Below are positions 32,210-41,764 of a stretch of DNA of 51,536 nucleotides, one piece after another. The position numbers and the translations under genes are program-made. Below the pieces are notes generated by a model. The model was not told where the DNA came from. It saw only the letters and a program-made list of their open reading frames with translations, and did no database searches. Within the stretch, counting starts at the first letter, position 1. Each line of letters begins with the position of its first letter. This stretch comes from Thermodesulfovibrionales bacterium (GTDB lineage Bacteria > Nitrospirota > Thermodesulfovibrionia > Thermodesulfovibrionales > JdFR-86): positions 1 through 51,536 of the forward strand of contig JAUXOF010000057.1 of assembly GCA_030682405.1 (NCBI GenBank), in the 5' to 3' direction.

Positions 32210-33986
32210 GCCGATTGAGCGCATAGAAGACCTCAAGAAGGGCATCCTCATCCCGCAGTTCGCATTCGAGCAATGGCTTGAACGTCATGACTGGACGTGG
32301 CATCAGTTAGCCCGTGGCGAGTTCCCACCCGGATATACGAGCCTTGATGTCTTTCAGCTTGCCTGCCTCTGCGATGACCCTATTCTCTTTTGCCGGGCGT
32401 TTTTGCGCGACCCGGACGACCCTAAAACACCGTGGGAGTTCTGGGATTATCAGACTGAATCCGTCCGGCAACGCGGCAACACTATTCACGAATGCGGGGC
32501 CGAGGTCGGAAAGACGCGGGAAATCATAGCGTATTCGCTCTGGAAGGCATTCACTACCGAGCGCGGAAGCGGGCTTATAACGGCCCCGATGCTCACGCAC
32601 CTCATGGAAATAATAGATGCGCTCACCGAACAGCTCTCTAATCCTCTTTTTAAAGGTTCGCTTATCCTTCACAGAAAATATCCGCACAACCACATGAAGT
32701 TTTCTAATGGGTTCACGATAGACTTCCGTCCCGCCGGCTTCGACGGCGAGGCCTTGAGAGCCGTCCACGTCAAGACCTTTGCGATTATGGACGAGGCGAC
32801 CAAGGCGAAGAACCCCGCCATCTTCAAAGAATTCTGGCGCGCGACGAAGCCGGGTGCCGAGCACAAACTATATTCGACCCCAGACGGGGATCGCTCTTGT
32901 GTTTTTTATCGCCTCTGCCAAAAGGCGGAGGGAAAGCTTAAGGAAGAGGAAAACGACCTCTTGACCGGCAAAGAGTTATCATTTAAAAAATTCCACTGGT
33001 CCAAAACGCTAATGCCCGTTCCGTTCTGGACTCCGGAGCGTCGTCGGTTCTATGTCGAACAATACGGCGGAGAGGACTCGCCCGGGTACCAGCAGAATGT
33101 CCTCGGTAACTGGGGCGACCCTGAAAACTCGGTCTTCCCGTGGTACCAGTTCGCGCGACTTCTGAAAGACATCCCGGAATATCGTCGTCTGAAAATCCTC
33201 GTTGACGACTCTCAGGGCGAGGTCTCGCTTTTCGGCACGCGCTATGCCCTGCCGGAGACTACCGAGGGAGACGCGAGGCCTCAGGAGCAAATCCTCTGCG
33301 ACCGGCGCATCCGAAGGGCGGACTTCGACATCCGCTCTGAGGTAAAGTCCTTCTTCTCTAATCTGCCCGGCCTCAAGTTCGCCGGCGCGGACTTAGGCTT
33401 CTCGCAAGACCCGACAGAAATTTATATCAAGCTTGTCATGGGCAGGACGCACAGGCTGATTGCGCGGCTTCAACTGAAGGGCGTCTCATACGACCAGCAG
33501 GCCGAGGCCATAGACGCGTTTGACGATATTTATGACGGCGGGTCAATGACCCTCGGCTGGGGCATTGACTTCGGTAACGCCGGAAGCGCGGTTGTGCATG
33601 TCCTCCAGAATCAGGAGAGGTACTCCGCGAAAAAATACGAGGACCGTCTCACCGGCTACCAGTTCGGCGCGACTTACGACGCTGTGGACGAGGAAGGCGA
33701 GGTCATCATGGACCGGCACACGAAGAAGCCGGTCAAGCTCACCGCCAAGGAGCTTGCCACGGAATTAATGACGAAGAAGATGCAGAGGCAGGAGCTTGAG
33801 TATCCCTATGACCCGGACCTCATTCTTTTTTACCCGAACCACACATACCGCGAGGGAGAGAAGCACCGCATCTACCGGAAGGACGACGACCATGTGATAG
33901 ACGCCGACCGCGTTCTCACCCTCCGGGTCATCCTGCCCGGCGAGGGCGCAGCGGACTACTTTGCATCAGGGAGTAATATCAGATGA
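32196..33986 (+). CDS. Terminase large subunit
   Basis: Packaging motor ATPase and nuclease, 596 residues, GTG start. Walker A-like GAEVGKT (101-107), Walker B FAIMDE (195-200), and an RNase H-type nuclease domain beginning with FAGADLGFSQDPTEI (about residue 397). Q86 (WDYQTESV) fits the adenine-binding Q motif region. Standard position between small terminase and portal. Confidence 0.88.
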   Translation: MQAIEPIERIEDLKKGILIPQFAFEQWLERHDWTWHQLARGEFPPGYTSLDVFQLACLCDDPILFCRAFLRDPDDPKTPWEFWDYQTESVRQRGNTIHECGAEVGKTREIIAYSLWKAFTTERGSGLITAPMLTHLMEIIDALTEQLSNPLFKGSLILHRKYPHNHMKFSNGFTIDFRPAGFDGEALRAVHVKTFAIMDEATKAKNPAIFKEFWRATKPGAEHKLYSTPDGDRSCVFYRLCQKAEGKLKEEENDLLTGKELSFKKFHWSKTLMPVPFWTPERRRFYVEQYGGEDSPGYQQNVLGNWGDPENSVFPWYQFARLLKDIPEYRRLKILVDDSQGEVSLFGTRYALPETTEGDARPQEQILCDRRIRRADFDIRSEVKSFFSNLPGLKFAGADLGFSQDPTEIYIKLVMGRTHRLIARLQLKGVSYDQQAEAIDAFDDIYDGGSMTLGWGIDFGNAGSAVVHVLQNQERYSAKKYEDRLTGYQFGATYDAVDEEGEVIMDRHTKKPVKLTAKELATELMTKKMQRQELEYPYDPDLILFYPNHTYREGEKHRIYRKDDDHVIDADRVLTLRVILPGEGAADYFASGSNIR

Positions 33987-36103
33987 AGATATTAGGATTT
34001 GAAATCAAGAAGGCGGCGGCGGAGGTCTCATCGGGAGCACAGATAACCGCTATTAACCCGCAGGGCCCCATGACCTCGGTCTTTCAGGATTACGTCCGGC
34101 GAAAAGTCTCAGGGGACTTTTACGAAAAGCTTCGTGAGGGCATCCCGATAATAGATGCGGCAATCAGGCGTTTAATTTCTTTAAACGGGACTATAAAAAT
34201 CATCGGCGACAACGCCCCCATAGTTCGGGAACTTGAAGACTTCTGCCTCGATGTGCCTGTGAACGACACGCAGAAGGGCATCCATGCTTTTTTGGAGAAT
34301 GCATCGAATGAGACGTTTGAGCAAGGGTTCTGCATGGCCGAGTTCGTGGCAACGAAAGACCTGAAGGACATCGAATGCCTCAGGGTGGCAGACTCAAAAA
34401 ATATCGTCTTTCGCAGAAACAAAGACGGCAAGGCCGAGCCGTGGTATCGCTATCCTTCCAGTTTTCAGAGTTCCTATTCCATGCCCAGCAAGGTCATCGA
34501 GCAGATTCTGACCGCCCAATACGGCCAGACCTTGAGTATCGGCGGGATAGATGAGGTCAAGCTCAATCCAGAAAATAAACTTTACTTTTCTATAAATAAT
34601 GAAAACTCCGACCCTTATGGCGTTTCCATGATGCGCTCGATGGAGTTCGTCTCTCAAATCCTCGTCACGCTTCAGAATTCCATGAAAAATGTCGGCGAGC
34701 GTTTCGGCGACCCCTCTTTTCATATGCACATCAAAACGAAGGCAGGCTCTCCGGATGCCCTTAAAGCTCTCATTGACGCAACAAAAATAGACCTGACAGC
34801 CGTCGTTGCGACCAAGCGCGCCGGTGGAAGCGCGGACATGGTTACCGCAGGGAGCCTCGACGGGGATGTGGCAATTAAGATTATCGGTCACGACGGGCAG
34901 GTGATGTCTTACGACATTCCTCTCCGGCACGTGCTTGAGCAGATAGTTTCCAAGACAAACCTGCCAGCGTGGATGCTCGGCATCTACTGGTCTACAACCG
35001 AGCGCATGGCCACCTTGGAGGTCGAGAGCGCACTTCAGGACGCAAAGATTCGCCAGTTGATGATGTTTCCTGAGTTTATCCGTCTCTTTTCGAGTTTCCT
35101 CAAGCTCAGGGGGCGGAAGTGGAGCAGGGTCACGACATCGCTGGACAAGCCCGGTGACTGGGGCATTATCTTTGAGACCCCGAACCTCAGAGACCTCGTC
35201 GCGCAGGCACAGGCCCGCTTCTTAAACGCGCAGGCGGACATGATGGGCTCCGCTCCCCCGGCGCAGACGAATATCACCCTCGGAAGCGCAAGCGCCGAAA
35301 TCAGGGGCATGAAGTTCCCCCTGCTTCTGCCGGTGCAAAAATCCGCTCAGAAGGAAACTCAGCGTCCCATCCAGTGGCCGGAACTCGATAAAGTGGAGGC
35401 GGATTACGAGGCCGAGCTTAAATTCGACTGGGAAGATTTGAAGGGGCGCGTTCTAACCATACTGAAGCTCAATGACCGGAACCCCCTTGGCAAGGGACAG
35501 AAAGAGGATATCCCGTCCATCGAGTCCTTTATTTTTTCCGAGGAGCAGAGAGCGGCGGTGCTCAAGTCCCTTGAAAACTACATAGGGGAATACGACTGGA
35601 GAGACGCAAACTCAGCCGTCAGGTGGTATTACGGTCAGTCATATTCTCTCGGTCTCATTCAGGCCGCTCATCTCCTCGGCAAGGACAGGCCGATTCTTGA
35701 CATCATCAAAAACCGCGAGGTCTACGAGGAGCTTTGTAAATCGGGTTTTGAGTTTGTCAAGGACAACGCGACAAAGGCGATAGTGGGGAAAATCATCCCT
35801 GAGATGGAGGCCCAGATGCTTGCAGGGAGCAACCCGCGGCATGTGGCCTCAAGGCTTGAGAAACTTTTTACGGACCAGAACGCCGACTGGGAGCGGCTTG
35901 CAAGGACGGAGATGACTATGGCTGCGGAGGCCGCAAAGAAGGACGAATGGAAAGCGTGGGATGTGAAGAAGCAGGGTTTCCGCCCCGCGCCTGACGCTTG
36001 CCCGCTCTGCGCGTCTCTGTCCGGCGATTATCCGATTGACGACTGCCCCGTGCCGGCAAGGGACACTCACCCCCGGTGCAGGTGCACCACGGTGCCGGTA
36101 TGA
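33983..36103 (+). CDS. Portal protein fused to MuF-like minor head domain
   Basis: 706 residues. The N-terminal about 450 residues match Mu gp29/DUF935-type portals (REGIPIIDAAIRRLISLNGT near the start, then a long portal core with MLGIYWSTTERMATLEVESA). The C-terminal part is a MuF/gp30-like domain with LARTEMTMAAEAAKKDEW and, at 666-706, FRPAPDACPLC...DTHPRCRC, a Cys/His metal-binding end. In Mu these are two proteins, so this is a fusion. The start overlaps the terminase stop by ATGA. Confidence 0.82.
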   Translation: MKILGFEIKKAAAEVSSGAQITAINPQGPMTSVFQDYVRRKVSGDFYEKLREGIPIIDAAIRRLISLNGTIKIIGDNAPIVRELEDFCLDVPVNDTQKGIHAFLENASNETFEQGFCMAEFVATKDLKDIECLRVADSKNIVFRRNKDGKAEPWYRYPSSFQSSYSMPSKVIEQILTAQYGQTLSIGGIDEVKLNPENKLYFSINNENSDPYGVSMMRSMEFVSQILVTLQNSMKNVGERFGDPSFHMHIKTKAGSPDALKALIDATKIDLTAVVATKRAGGSADMVTAGSLDGDVAIKIIGHDGQVMSYDIPLRHVLEQIVSKTNLPAWMLGIYWSTTERMATLEVESALQDAKIRQLMMFPEFIRLFSSFLKLRGRKWSRVTTSLDKPGDWGIIFETPNLRDLVAQAQARFLNAQADMMGSAPPAQTNITLGSASAEIRGMKFPLLLPVQKSAQKETQRPIQWPELDKVEADYEAELKFDWEDLKGRVLTILKLNDRNPLGKGQKEDIPSIESFIFSEEQRAAVLKSLENYIGEYDWRDANSAVRWYYGQSYSLGLIQAAHLLGKDRPILDIIKNREVYEELCKSGFEFVKDNATKAIVGKIIPEMEAQMLAGSNPRHVASRLEKLFTDQNADWERLARTEMTMAAEAAKKDEWKAWDVKKQGFRPAPDACPLCASLSGDYPIDDCPVPARDTHPRCRCTTVPV

Positions 36104-36150
36104 AAAATAGTTGCAGGTTTCTTAGGAAATGAAAAGGCTTTTCTGATATG
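36104..36150 (+). promoter_or_regulatory. Late promoter, copy 2 (head operon), hairpin leader absent
   Basis: Repeats the AAAATAGTTGCAGG block and the TTTC-TTAG-GAAA dyad, with TGATATGAA as extended -10, but diverges after it and lacks the leader hairpin. It lies directly after the portal stop and before the protease gene. Confidence 0.6.
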
Positions 36151-36162
36151 AATGGAGGAGCG

Positions 36163-37266
36163 ATGAAGATTTCAAAGACATTCGGCTTGAAGGGCCTCGG
36201 CACGGGAAAGCCCGTCACGCCGGAGCAGCTTGCAAAAATCAACAGCTATGCCCTTGTGCCCCTCACAGCGGAGCAGGTTCACGTCCGCCGGTATTTGATG
36301 GCGCACAATTTCATAGACAGGGATAATGAGCGGTTTCATGAAGACCTTCTTTCACAGTTTGCCGCCACGCTTCCCGGCAAAGGCTTCTTCGTAGAGGGAC
36401 ATCCGGGTTATGCCGGAGGTCTTGGCCCTGGCGAGGGAAGGTTCTTTGACGCATCAACCGAGGAGATGACGCCGGAGAGATTCAAGGAGCTTACAGGCGA
36501 GAGTGCAAAGCTTCCCGCCGGTGTGAGCATGGTCAAGGCGCTCTTTGGCGATGTGTATGTTCTTAAGCTTGAGAGCAACGCAGACACGCTCGCAAAAATA
36601 GACGCCGGAATCTATAACCATATTTCAATAGGATTTGACGCCCCGTTTCTTTCCGTTACGGATGAAAGGGGCAATCACATATATGGCGAGTACCGTCCGA
36701 ACGGCGAGGCCCTCGAGGGGTCGTTAGTCTGGCTCGGGGCTCAGCCGGGGGCAAGCGCCCAGAAATCCGCGGGCATCGCGGGACAAAAAACCGATGGGGG
36801 ACATCCCCCTGATAAAGGAGGAATCATGAAGGAATTGCTTGAGAGGCTTTCCAAGGTGTTTGGGAAAGTCTTCACAGAGACGGGCATTGTCGATGAGGTC
36901 AAGGTATTTCTCGGCGAGAAGGACGCAAAGATATCAGAGCTGATGCCCCTTGCCGAGGATGGCAGGGCATACAGGAAGGGCCTCGTGGACGATGCGCTCA
37001 AATTCGGGACGCTCATAGGCGAGTATTCCACGGACGGCTCGGCTCAGGAGGCCGAGGGTAAGTTCCTTGCGACCCTGCCCATAGACCGCCTGAAGGCCAT
37101 GAGGGACAAGTTCGAGCTGGCGGCGCGGGTGCAATTCCCTTATGCAGACTTCAAGGGCAAGGACGAGACCGACCGGGGAGCGGCTCAGCAGCCGGGTGCA
37201 AGCGGCGGAGAAGGCCCGCTTGTCAAGGACGCAAAGGCAAGGGCGGAAGCCGCCCAGAAGAAATAA
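36163..37266 (+). CDS. Prohead protease with scaffold tail (Mu gpI-like)
   Basis: 367 residues from ATG 36163 (GGAGG at the proper distance; ATG 36148 is also in frame). The N-terminal about 200 residues form the protease-like part (AHNFIDRDNERFHEDLLSQF, FFVEGHPGY, and NHISIGFDA). The C-terminal third is a charged helical scaffold (KELLERLSKVFGKVFTE). Layout and position after the portal equal Mu gpI, which matures the prohead. No single catalytic residue can be named with certainty. Confidence 0.72.
   Translation: MKISKTFGLKGLGTGKPVTPEQLAKINSYALVPLTAEQVHVRRYLMAHNFIDRDNERFHEDLLSQFAATLPGKGFFVEGHPGYAGGLGPGEGRFFDASTEEMTPERFKELTGESAKLPAGVSMVKALFGDVYVLKLESNADTLAKIDAGIYNHISIGFDAPFLSVTDERGNHIYGEYRPNGEALEGSLVWLGAQPGASAQKSAGIAGQKTDGGHPPDKGGIMKELLERLSKVFGKVFTETGIVDEVKVFLGEKDAKISELMPLAEDGRAYRKGLVDDALKFGTLIGEYSTDGSAQEAEGKFLATLPIDRLKAMRDKFELAARVQFPYADFKGKDETDRGAAQQPGASGGEGPLVKDAKARAEAAQKK
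36826..37266 (+). CDS. Nested scaffold protein (Mu gpZ-like), in-frame internal start
   Basis: ATG 36826 has a full AAAGGAGGAATC ribosome binding site inside the protease gene and the same frame and stop. It gives a 146-residue product that is only the scaffold part. Mu gpI/gpZ and lambda C/Nu3 use this arrangement. Confidence 0.65.
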   Translation: MKELLERLSKVFGKVFTETGIVDEVKVFLGEKDAKISELMPLAEDGRAYRKGLVDDALKFGTLIGEYSTDGSAQEAEGKFLATLPIDRLKAMRDKFELAARVQFPYADFKGKDETDRGAAQQPGASGGEGPLVKDAKARAEAAQKK

Positions 37267-37281
37267 GCCTGAAATCAGGCT
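37266..37281 (+). promoter_or_regulatory. Small hairpin between protease and decoration genes
   Basis: AGCCTGA-AA-TCAGGCT is a perfect 7-bp stem immediately after the protease stop; no T-run follows, so it may act in mRNA stability or processing rather than termination. Confidence 0.4.
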
Positions 37282-37300
37282 CGAAAAGGAGGAAATAAAG

Positions 37301-38383
37301 ATGGAGATGTTCAAAGGATTAGGGAAAGCGGGGCTTCTGGTTGTTGCCCTGCTTCTTTTCGTGGGGCTTCTGGCGCTTGCGTCCGTAAGTCCTATGGCCG
37401 CAAGCATAGGCTCTTTTATGCTCATCGGTCTCGGCACGGTTTACACCGAGTCGGCACGTCCGAGCGACGTGCTTTTCTATGAGGCCGACAGAAACGCTTC
37501 GAGGGAAGCGGTTACGGTGCTTTCGGGGCAGAATTTATTGCTCGGCACTGTGCTCGGAAAGATTTCAAAGTCATGTCCCACGACCGGCACGGCGGACGGG
37601 GGCAACACCGGTAACGGCACATGCACCGGCGTTACGGTCAGTGCAAGGGCCAAAATCGGGACTTTAGTTTTGAAGATTTTGAAGGCCTCTGATGAGAAGG
37701 GTTCGACGGCCACCCCCGCGGCAATCGCAGGGAATACGGGCGACGGGACGCTCGCGTCAGCAACTGTCGGCGCAAACGCCCTGCCCGGCGTCTACAAGGC
37801 CATCTGCATCGAGCCTGCAACTAACGCAGGGAAGTTTCAGGTGGAAGACCCTAATGGCGTAATAATCGGAGTCGCCACGGTTGCGGTAGCGTTTTCAACT
37901 GGCGGACATCTCACATTCACCATCGCCGACGGCGCGACCGACTTCGCATCCGGCGACGGCTTCACAATCACCGTTTCGGCCTCCGGCGCTGGCGGAGAAA
38001 TCGAGGTCACGGACCCGGATGGCAACAAACTCCCCTCGGCCAAAATCGGCACGGCCTATACGTCCGAGCAGGTTAATTTCACCGTCAACGACGGCTCGAC
38101 GGACTTCATCGTGGGGGACAAGTTCACCATCGCCATAGTCGCAGGGAGCGGCAAGGTGAAGATTCTCACCCCCGCCGCTGTTGACGGCACGCAGAACGCA
38201 TACGGCATCATCATCGGTGCTGTGGACGCCTCAGGGGGCGACTTGGCCGGAGTTGCAGTCGTGAGGGACGCAGTCCTCAAGGACGCGGGCATGGTCTGGC
38301 CCGGCGGCATCACCGCTGGACAGAAAACCACGGCCTTGGCCGAGCTTGACGCAAGGCACGTAACCGTCCGGACGGCTCAGTAG
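37301..38383 (+). CDS. Head decoration protein with repeated beta domains
   Basis: 360 residues from ATG 37301 with AAAAGGAGG. An N-terminal hydrophobic segment (GLLVVALLLFVGLLALASV) is unusual for a virion protein. It is followed by a lambda gpD-like decoration core (VTVLSGQNLLLGTVLGKI and the end VRDAVLKDAGMVWPGG). Between them lie beta modules with two similar runs, TFTIADGATDFASGDGFTIT and NFTVNDGSTDFIVGDKFTIA. Directly upstream of the capsid gene, as in lambda D-E. Confidence 0.72.
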   Translation: MEMFKGLGKAGLLVVALLLFVGLLALASVSPMAASIGSFMLIGLGTVYTESARPSDVLFYEADRNASREAVTVLSGQNLLLGTVLGKISKSCPTTGTADGGNTGNGTCTGVTVSARAKIGTLVLKILKASDEKGSTATPAAIAGNTGDGTLASATVGANALPGVYKAICIEPATNAGKFQVEDPNGVIIGVATVAVAFSTGGHLTFTIADGATDFASGDGFTITVSASGAGGEIEVTDPDGNKLPSAKIGTAYTSEQVNFTVNDGSTDFIVGDKFTIAIVAGSGKVKILTPAAVDGTQNAYGIIIGAVDASGGDLAGVAVVRDAVLKDAGMVWPGGITAGQKTTALAELDARHVTVRTAQ

Positions 38384-38416
38384 CCGGACGATAAAAAGAA
38401 AAGGAGGAATAAAGAT

Positions 38417-39430
38417 ATGTTTCCAAATCTCGTAAACGACCCCGCGTTCAACGTTGCATCGTTGAGCGCGGCCATAAACATCCTGCCGAACAATTACGGC
38501 AGAGTTATAAAAAGCGGGCTTTTCCCCATCAAGGGCATCATCACGAGAGCGGTTGTCGTTGAGGAGTATGCGGGCGTCCTCACGATTTTGCCCACGAAGC
38601 CCCTCGGCTCGCCCGGCACAACCGGAAAGACCGGCAAGCGGAAGGTCAGGACCTTCAACGTCCCGCACATCCCGCATGACGATGTCCTGCTTGCGGCGGA
38701 TATAGCGGGCAAGCGCGCTTTCGGTTCCCAGACGGAGCTTGAGAGCATGAACACCGTTCTCCTCGACCGCCTTCAGGCGATGAAGAACAAGCACATGATA
38801 ACCCTTGAGCACCTTTCAATGGGCGCTCTGAAGGGCATCATCCTCGATGCCGATGCCTCGATACTCTATAACCTCTATACGGAGTTCGAGATAAGCCAGA
38901 AGGAGGTGGACTTCCTTCTCGGCACGGCAGGAACGGAAGTGGCGAACAAATGCAGGGAGGTCGTCAGGCACATAGAGGCGAACCTTCAGGGCGAAGTGAT
39001 GTCGAGCATCCGCGCCCTCGTCTCGCAGGAGTTCTACGACAAGCTCATTGTCCACGTAAAGGTGGAGAAGGCGTATGCAAATTATGCGGCGGCTCAGGAC
39101 CGCATCGGCGGAGACCTCCGGAAGGGCTTCACTTTCGGCGGTCTCACTTTCGAGGAGTATGTCGGCTCGGCACCGGACGGCGCGGGCAACACCCGCAGGT
39201 TCATCGCGGCAAGCGAAGGCCACGCATATCCCGAAGGCACGAACGACACATTTGCTACGCATTGCGCACCGGCGGATTTCGTCGAGGCCGTCAACACGAT
39301 AGGCCAGCACCTCTACGCCAAGGCTGCGCTGATGAAGTTCGACAGGGGCTACGAGCTACACACGCAGAGCAATCCGCTTCCGCTCTGCCACAGGCCGGCG
39401 GTGCTCGTGAAAGTGAAAACGAGCACCTAA
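38417..39430 (+). CDS. Major capsid protein (lambda gpE-like)
   Basis: 337 residues, usual for the lambda E family. Matching segments include FNVPHIPHDDVLLAADIAGK, QAMKNKHMITLEHLSMGALK and GHAYPEGTNDTFATHCAPAD near the C-terminus. Good GGAGG site. The pairing with a D-like decoration protein supports a lambda-type shell. Confidence 0.85.
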   Translation: MFPNLVNDPAFNVASLSAAINILPNNYGRVIKSGLFPIKGIITRAVVVEEYAGVLTILPTKPLGSPGTTGKTGKRKVRTFNVPHIPHDDVLLAADIAGKRAFGSQTELESMNTVLLDRLQAMKNKHMITLEHLSMGALKGIILDADASILYNLYTEFEISQKEVDFLLGTAGTEVANKCREVVRHIEANLQGEVMSSIRALVSQEFYDKLIVHVKVEKAYANYAAAQDRIGGDLRKGFTFGGLTFEEYVGSAPDGAGNTRRFIAASEGHAYPEGTNDTFATHCAPADFVEAVNTIGQHLYAKAALMKFDRGYELHTQSNPLPLCHRPAVLVKVKTST

Positions 39431-39835
39431 ATGCCTTACTGCACGCTCGAGGACCTGAAAAAGGCTCTGCCCGAAGAGCACGTCCGGGAGATGACGGACG
39501 ATGACGGCCTCGGAGAAATCCCCGGGGCCGTTGTCTCCGAACTCATCGCTCAGGCGGATGCGGAGATAGACCTGTATCTTGGGCGGTATTCCGTCCCTCT
39601 TTCTTCCGTACCGGACGTCATTAAGCGGTGCTCATTGGATATCACGACATATAGGATGTACGCTCGGCGTTTTGAGGAAGTCCCTGACACCCGCCGGGCA
39701 GGATACAAGGATGCAATCAGAACTCTTGAAGATATCAGGGATGGGAAAATGCTTTTGTCTTTAGTCTCGACTGCGTTTTGGGACTTTGCAACCGGCGTTA
39801 TTGAAACCAACCATTTCGGAGGCGACAGTGCTTAA
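39431..39835 (+). CDS. Mu gp36-like (DUF1320) head-tail protein
   Basis: 134 residues starting MPYCTLEDLKKALPEE, then VVSELIAQADAEIDLYLGRY and RCSLDITTYRMYARR. These are characteristic of the gp36/DUF1320 family, which joins head to tail. Follows the capsid gene as in Mu-like phages. Confidence 0.82.
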   Translation: MPYCTLEDLKKALPEEHVREMTDDDGLGEIPGAVVSELIAQADAEIDLYLGRYSVPLSSVPDVIKRCSLDITTYRMYARRFEEVPDTRRAGYKDAIRTLEDIRDGKMLLSLVSTAFWDFATGVIETNHFGGDSA

Positions 39836-40340
39836 CTTGCAGGTAACAATAATCGGGGACAAGGTCGTAATTGCCGGGCTTGAAAAGGCCATGAAGGAAG
39901 TCCCCGTGGCCGTCAGGGAGGGGCTTGAGGAGGCCGCAAGGGCAATCCTTCAGGAGGCAGATAAAAACCTAAGCGGCGCTGGCTCGAAAGGCACATCGGA
40001 ATGGCGGACAAGCAAGAAGTCCGGGAAGAAATACATGAAGTGGACAAAGAGAAAAGAACCTATTCCTGCAGGCGGTTATCCCGTGCCGGTCCGCACAGGC
40101 CATTTACAGAAGTGGGGGAATTATGCAAAGCCCGGTGAATCAAAGACCTCAAACGGTATTACCTTCAAGGCGGGAAGCAACGAGGCGATAGTCTATAACG
40201 CCGCAGAATATGCGCGGGTTATCCATGAGGGCAAAGGCTCTTCTGCAAAATACGGCCCCCGGCCATTCATTACGGATGCCGTGGGCAAGGTGGACATTGC
40301 GGGGATAATTGAGAAAAAGCTTGCGGGGGTAATGCCATGA
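39828..40340 (+). CDS. HK97 gp10-like head-tail joining protein
   Basis: 170 residues from GTG 39828, which has GGAGGCGACA in front and overlaps the gp36 stop; a longer in-frame start at 39786 is less likely. ARAILQEADKNL, PVPVRTGHLQKW and the C-terminal YARVIHEGKGSSAKYGPRPF are typical of gp10-type tail-completion proteins. Confidence 0.72.
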   Translation: MLNLQVTIIGDKVVIAGLEKAMKEVPVAVREGLEEAARAILQEADKNLSGAGSKGTSEWRTSKKSGKKYMKWTKRKEPIPAGGYPVPVRTGHLQKWGNYAKPGESKTSNGITFKAGSNEAIVYNAAEYARVIHEGKGSSAKYGPRPFITDAVGKVDIAGIIEKKLAGVMP

Positions 40341-40879
40341 AAAAAATCCTCTTAGACGCTGGTCACGGAGGGACAGACCCCGGTGCTGTTTATGGCGGCA
40401 TAAGCGAGGAGGACATAACGCTCGATGTTGTTCTCAGGCTCGGCGAGAGGCTGAGGGAGAACGGGCACAATGTGCTTTATACCCGCGACCGTGACACTAA
40501 CCTAATGCCGTCCGACCGGCTGAAAATGATTCAGGAATATAAGCCTGATGCCTTTATCTCGGTTCATTGTAACGCCGCTACGAACCCGCAGGCGCATGGC
40601 GTTGAGACTATCTACCGAGACGACTATGATTACCCACTGGCATGTGAGGTTCATAAGGCCCTTCTCGCTACAACCGAGATGCGGGACAGAAAAGTCAAAC
40701 ATGATTCCGAGACTCCACATAAGAGGCTCGCAGTACTCGGAGACTTGAAAACTCCGGCCTGTTTGGTGGAAATCGGCTTTATGAGCAACGACGACGACCG
40801 CAAAGTGATGATTGAAGAGCGGGAACTGATTGTAGAAGCCATGCTTGACGGCATCAATAACTGGGCGAGGTTAAAATGA
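40337..40879 (+). CDS. Endolysin, N-acetylmuramoyl-L-alanine amidase (Amidase_3)
   Basis: 180 residues that cleave the amide bond between MurNAc and L-Ala in peptidoglycan. Zinc site and catalysis: H10 (DAGHGG), E24/E25 region, H77 (SVHCNA) and catalytic E145 (VEIGFMSN). No signal peptide, so release depends on the holin encoded downstream. Start overlaps the previous stop (ATGA). Confidence 0.92.
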   Translation: MKKILLDAGHGGTDPGAVYGGISEEDITLDVVLRLGERLRENGHNVLYTRDRDTNLMPSDRLKMIQEYKPDAFISVHCNAATNPQAHGVETIYRDDYDYPLACEVHKALLATTEMRDRKVKHDSETPHKRLAVLGDLKTPACLVEIGFMSNDDDRKVMIEERELIVEAMLDGINNWARLK

Positions 40880-41112
40880 CACATGATGAAATGAAGGCTG
40901 CCGTCCGTGAGGCTATGGACGAAAAACTCGGAGAATTTTTTGTCGCACGTGAAGAACATTATCAGCATCATCAGTTTGTCAAGGAGTTAATTCATTGGAC
41001 GGAAACCGCTAAGGGGACCGCCTGTTCAACAATATCCAGAGGATTGGTTGTAGTATTTTTTTCTCTTGTTATTTTAGGCTTTATTTTCTGGGGAAAGGGG
41101 CATTTTAAATGA
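40876..41112 (+). CDS. Small single-pass membrane protein of the lysis cassette
   Basis: 78 residues: a charged N-terminal helix (DEMKAAVREAMDEKL), a His-rich piece, and one C-terminal transmembrane helix (VVVFFSLVILGFIFW). Size, topology and place between amidase and holin fit an XhlA-like haemolysin or an antiholin. ATGA overlaps at both ends. Confidence 0.6.
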   Translation: MTHDEMKAAVREAMDEKLGEFFVAREEHYQHHQFVKELIHWTETAKGTACSTISRGLVVVFFSLVILGFIFWGKGHFK

Positions 41113-41552
41113 GCTTCATAGGCGATATTTTTTCAGGTGGCGCAAAAGGGTTAATGGAGGGTGCAGGGACACTCGCTAAGGACATCCGCTCGGCGATTAC
41201 AGGGGAGATTTCTCCTGAGAAGAAGGCTGAGATTGAGCAAAAACTTCTTGAGCTTGAGTTTGCAGCTCAGAGCGCTCAAACGGTGATAAATCTTGAGGAG
41301 GCAAAGCACGCTTCAATCTTTGTCTCTGGATGGAGGCCATTCATAGGATGGGTTTGTGGTGCTGGTATCTGTTATCAATTCATTCTTCACCCTATCTTAT
41401 TGTGGGCTGTATCGGTTGCCGTGTCATACGGGCTTGAACCGGTTACGCCTCCAGTGCTTGATACAGAGAGTCTCATGGGTCTTGTTTTTGGAATGCTCGG
41501 CATGGGCGGCCTTCGGACATTTGAGAAAATTAAAGGGGCGGCAAGAAAGTGA
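41109..41552 (+). CDS. Three-TM holin (GTA holin-like)
   Basis: 147 residues. The N-terminal part is FIGDIFSGGAKGLMEGAGTL, followed by an amphipathic helix. WRPFIGWVCGAGICYQFILH, a marker of the 3TM holin family, starts the membrane part, which continues with a second helix and MGLVFGMLGMGGLRTFEK. It would form the membrane lesion that releases the amidase. Confidence 0.8.
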   Translation: MSFIGDIFSGGAKGLMEGAGTLAKDIRSAITGEISPEKKAEIEQKLLELEFAAQSAQTVINLEEAKHASIFVSGWRPFIGWVCGAGICYQFILHPILLWAVSVAVSYGLEPVTPPVLDTESLMGLVFGMLGMGGLRTFEKIKGAARK

Positions 41553-41764
41553 AAATCTATCTTGAAATAACAGAGCTTTTAAGCGAGGCAGACTCTCTAA
41601 TTCTACAGCCCTTGTCTATGAGAGTAGAAGTCATTGACAGGGACGATGCGCTGGCCAAGCTCCTTATTCTTGAGCCGTTTTTCGCAGGCAGGATATATAA
41701 GAAACAGTTGCATTTTTGCGGTCATGCCGAGGGTCTTCCCTGCACTACCGAGGAGGTTTTGTAG
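41549..41764 (+). CDS. Small hypothetical protein
   Basis: 71 residues, GTG start overlapping the holin stop. No known domain; a cysteine pair (FCGHAEGLPC) near the C-terminus. The coupling to the lysis genes suggests a role in late functions. Confidence 0.5.
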   Translation: MKIYLEITELLSEADSLILQPLSMRVEVIDRDDALAKLLILEPFFAGRIYKKQLHFCGHAEGLPCTTEEVL

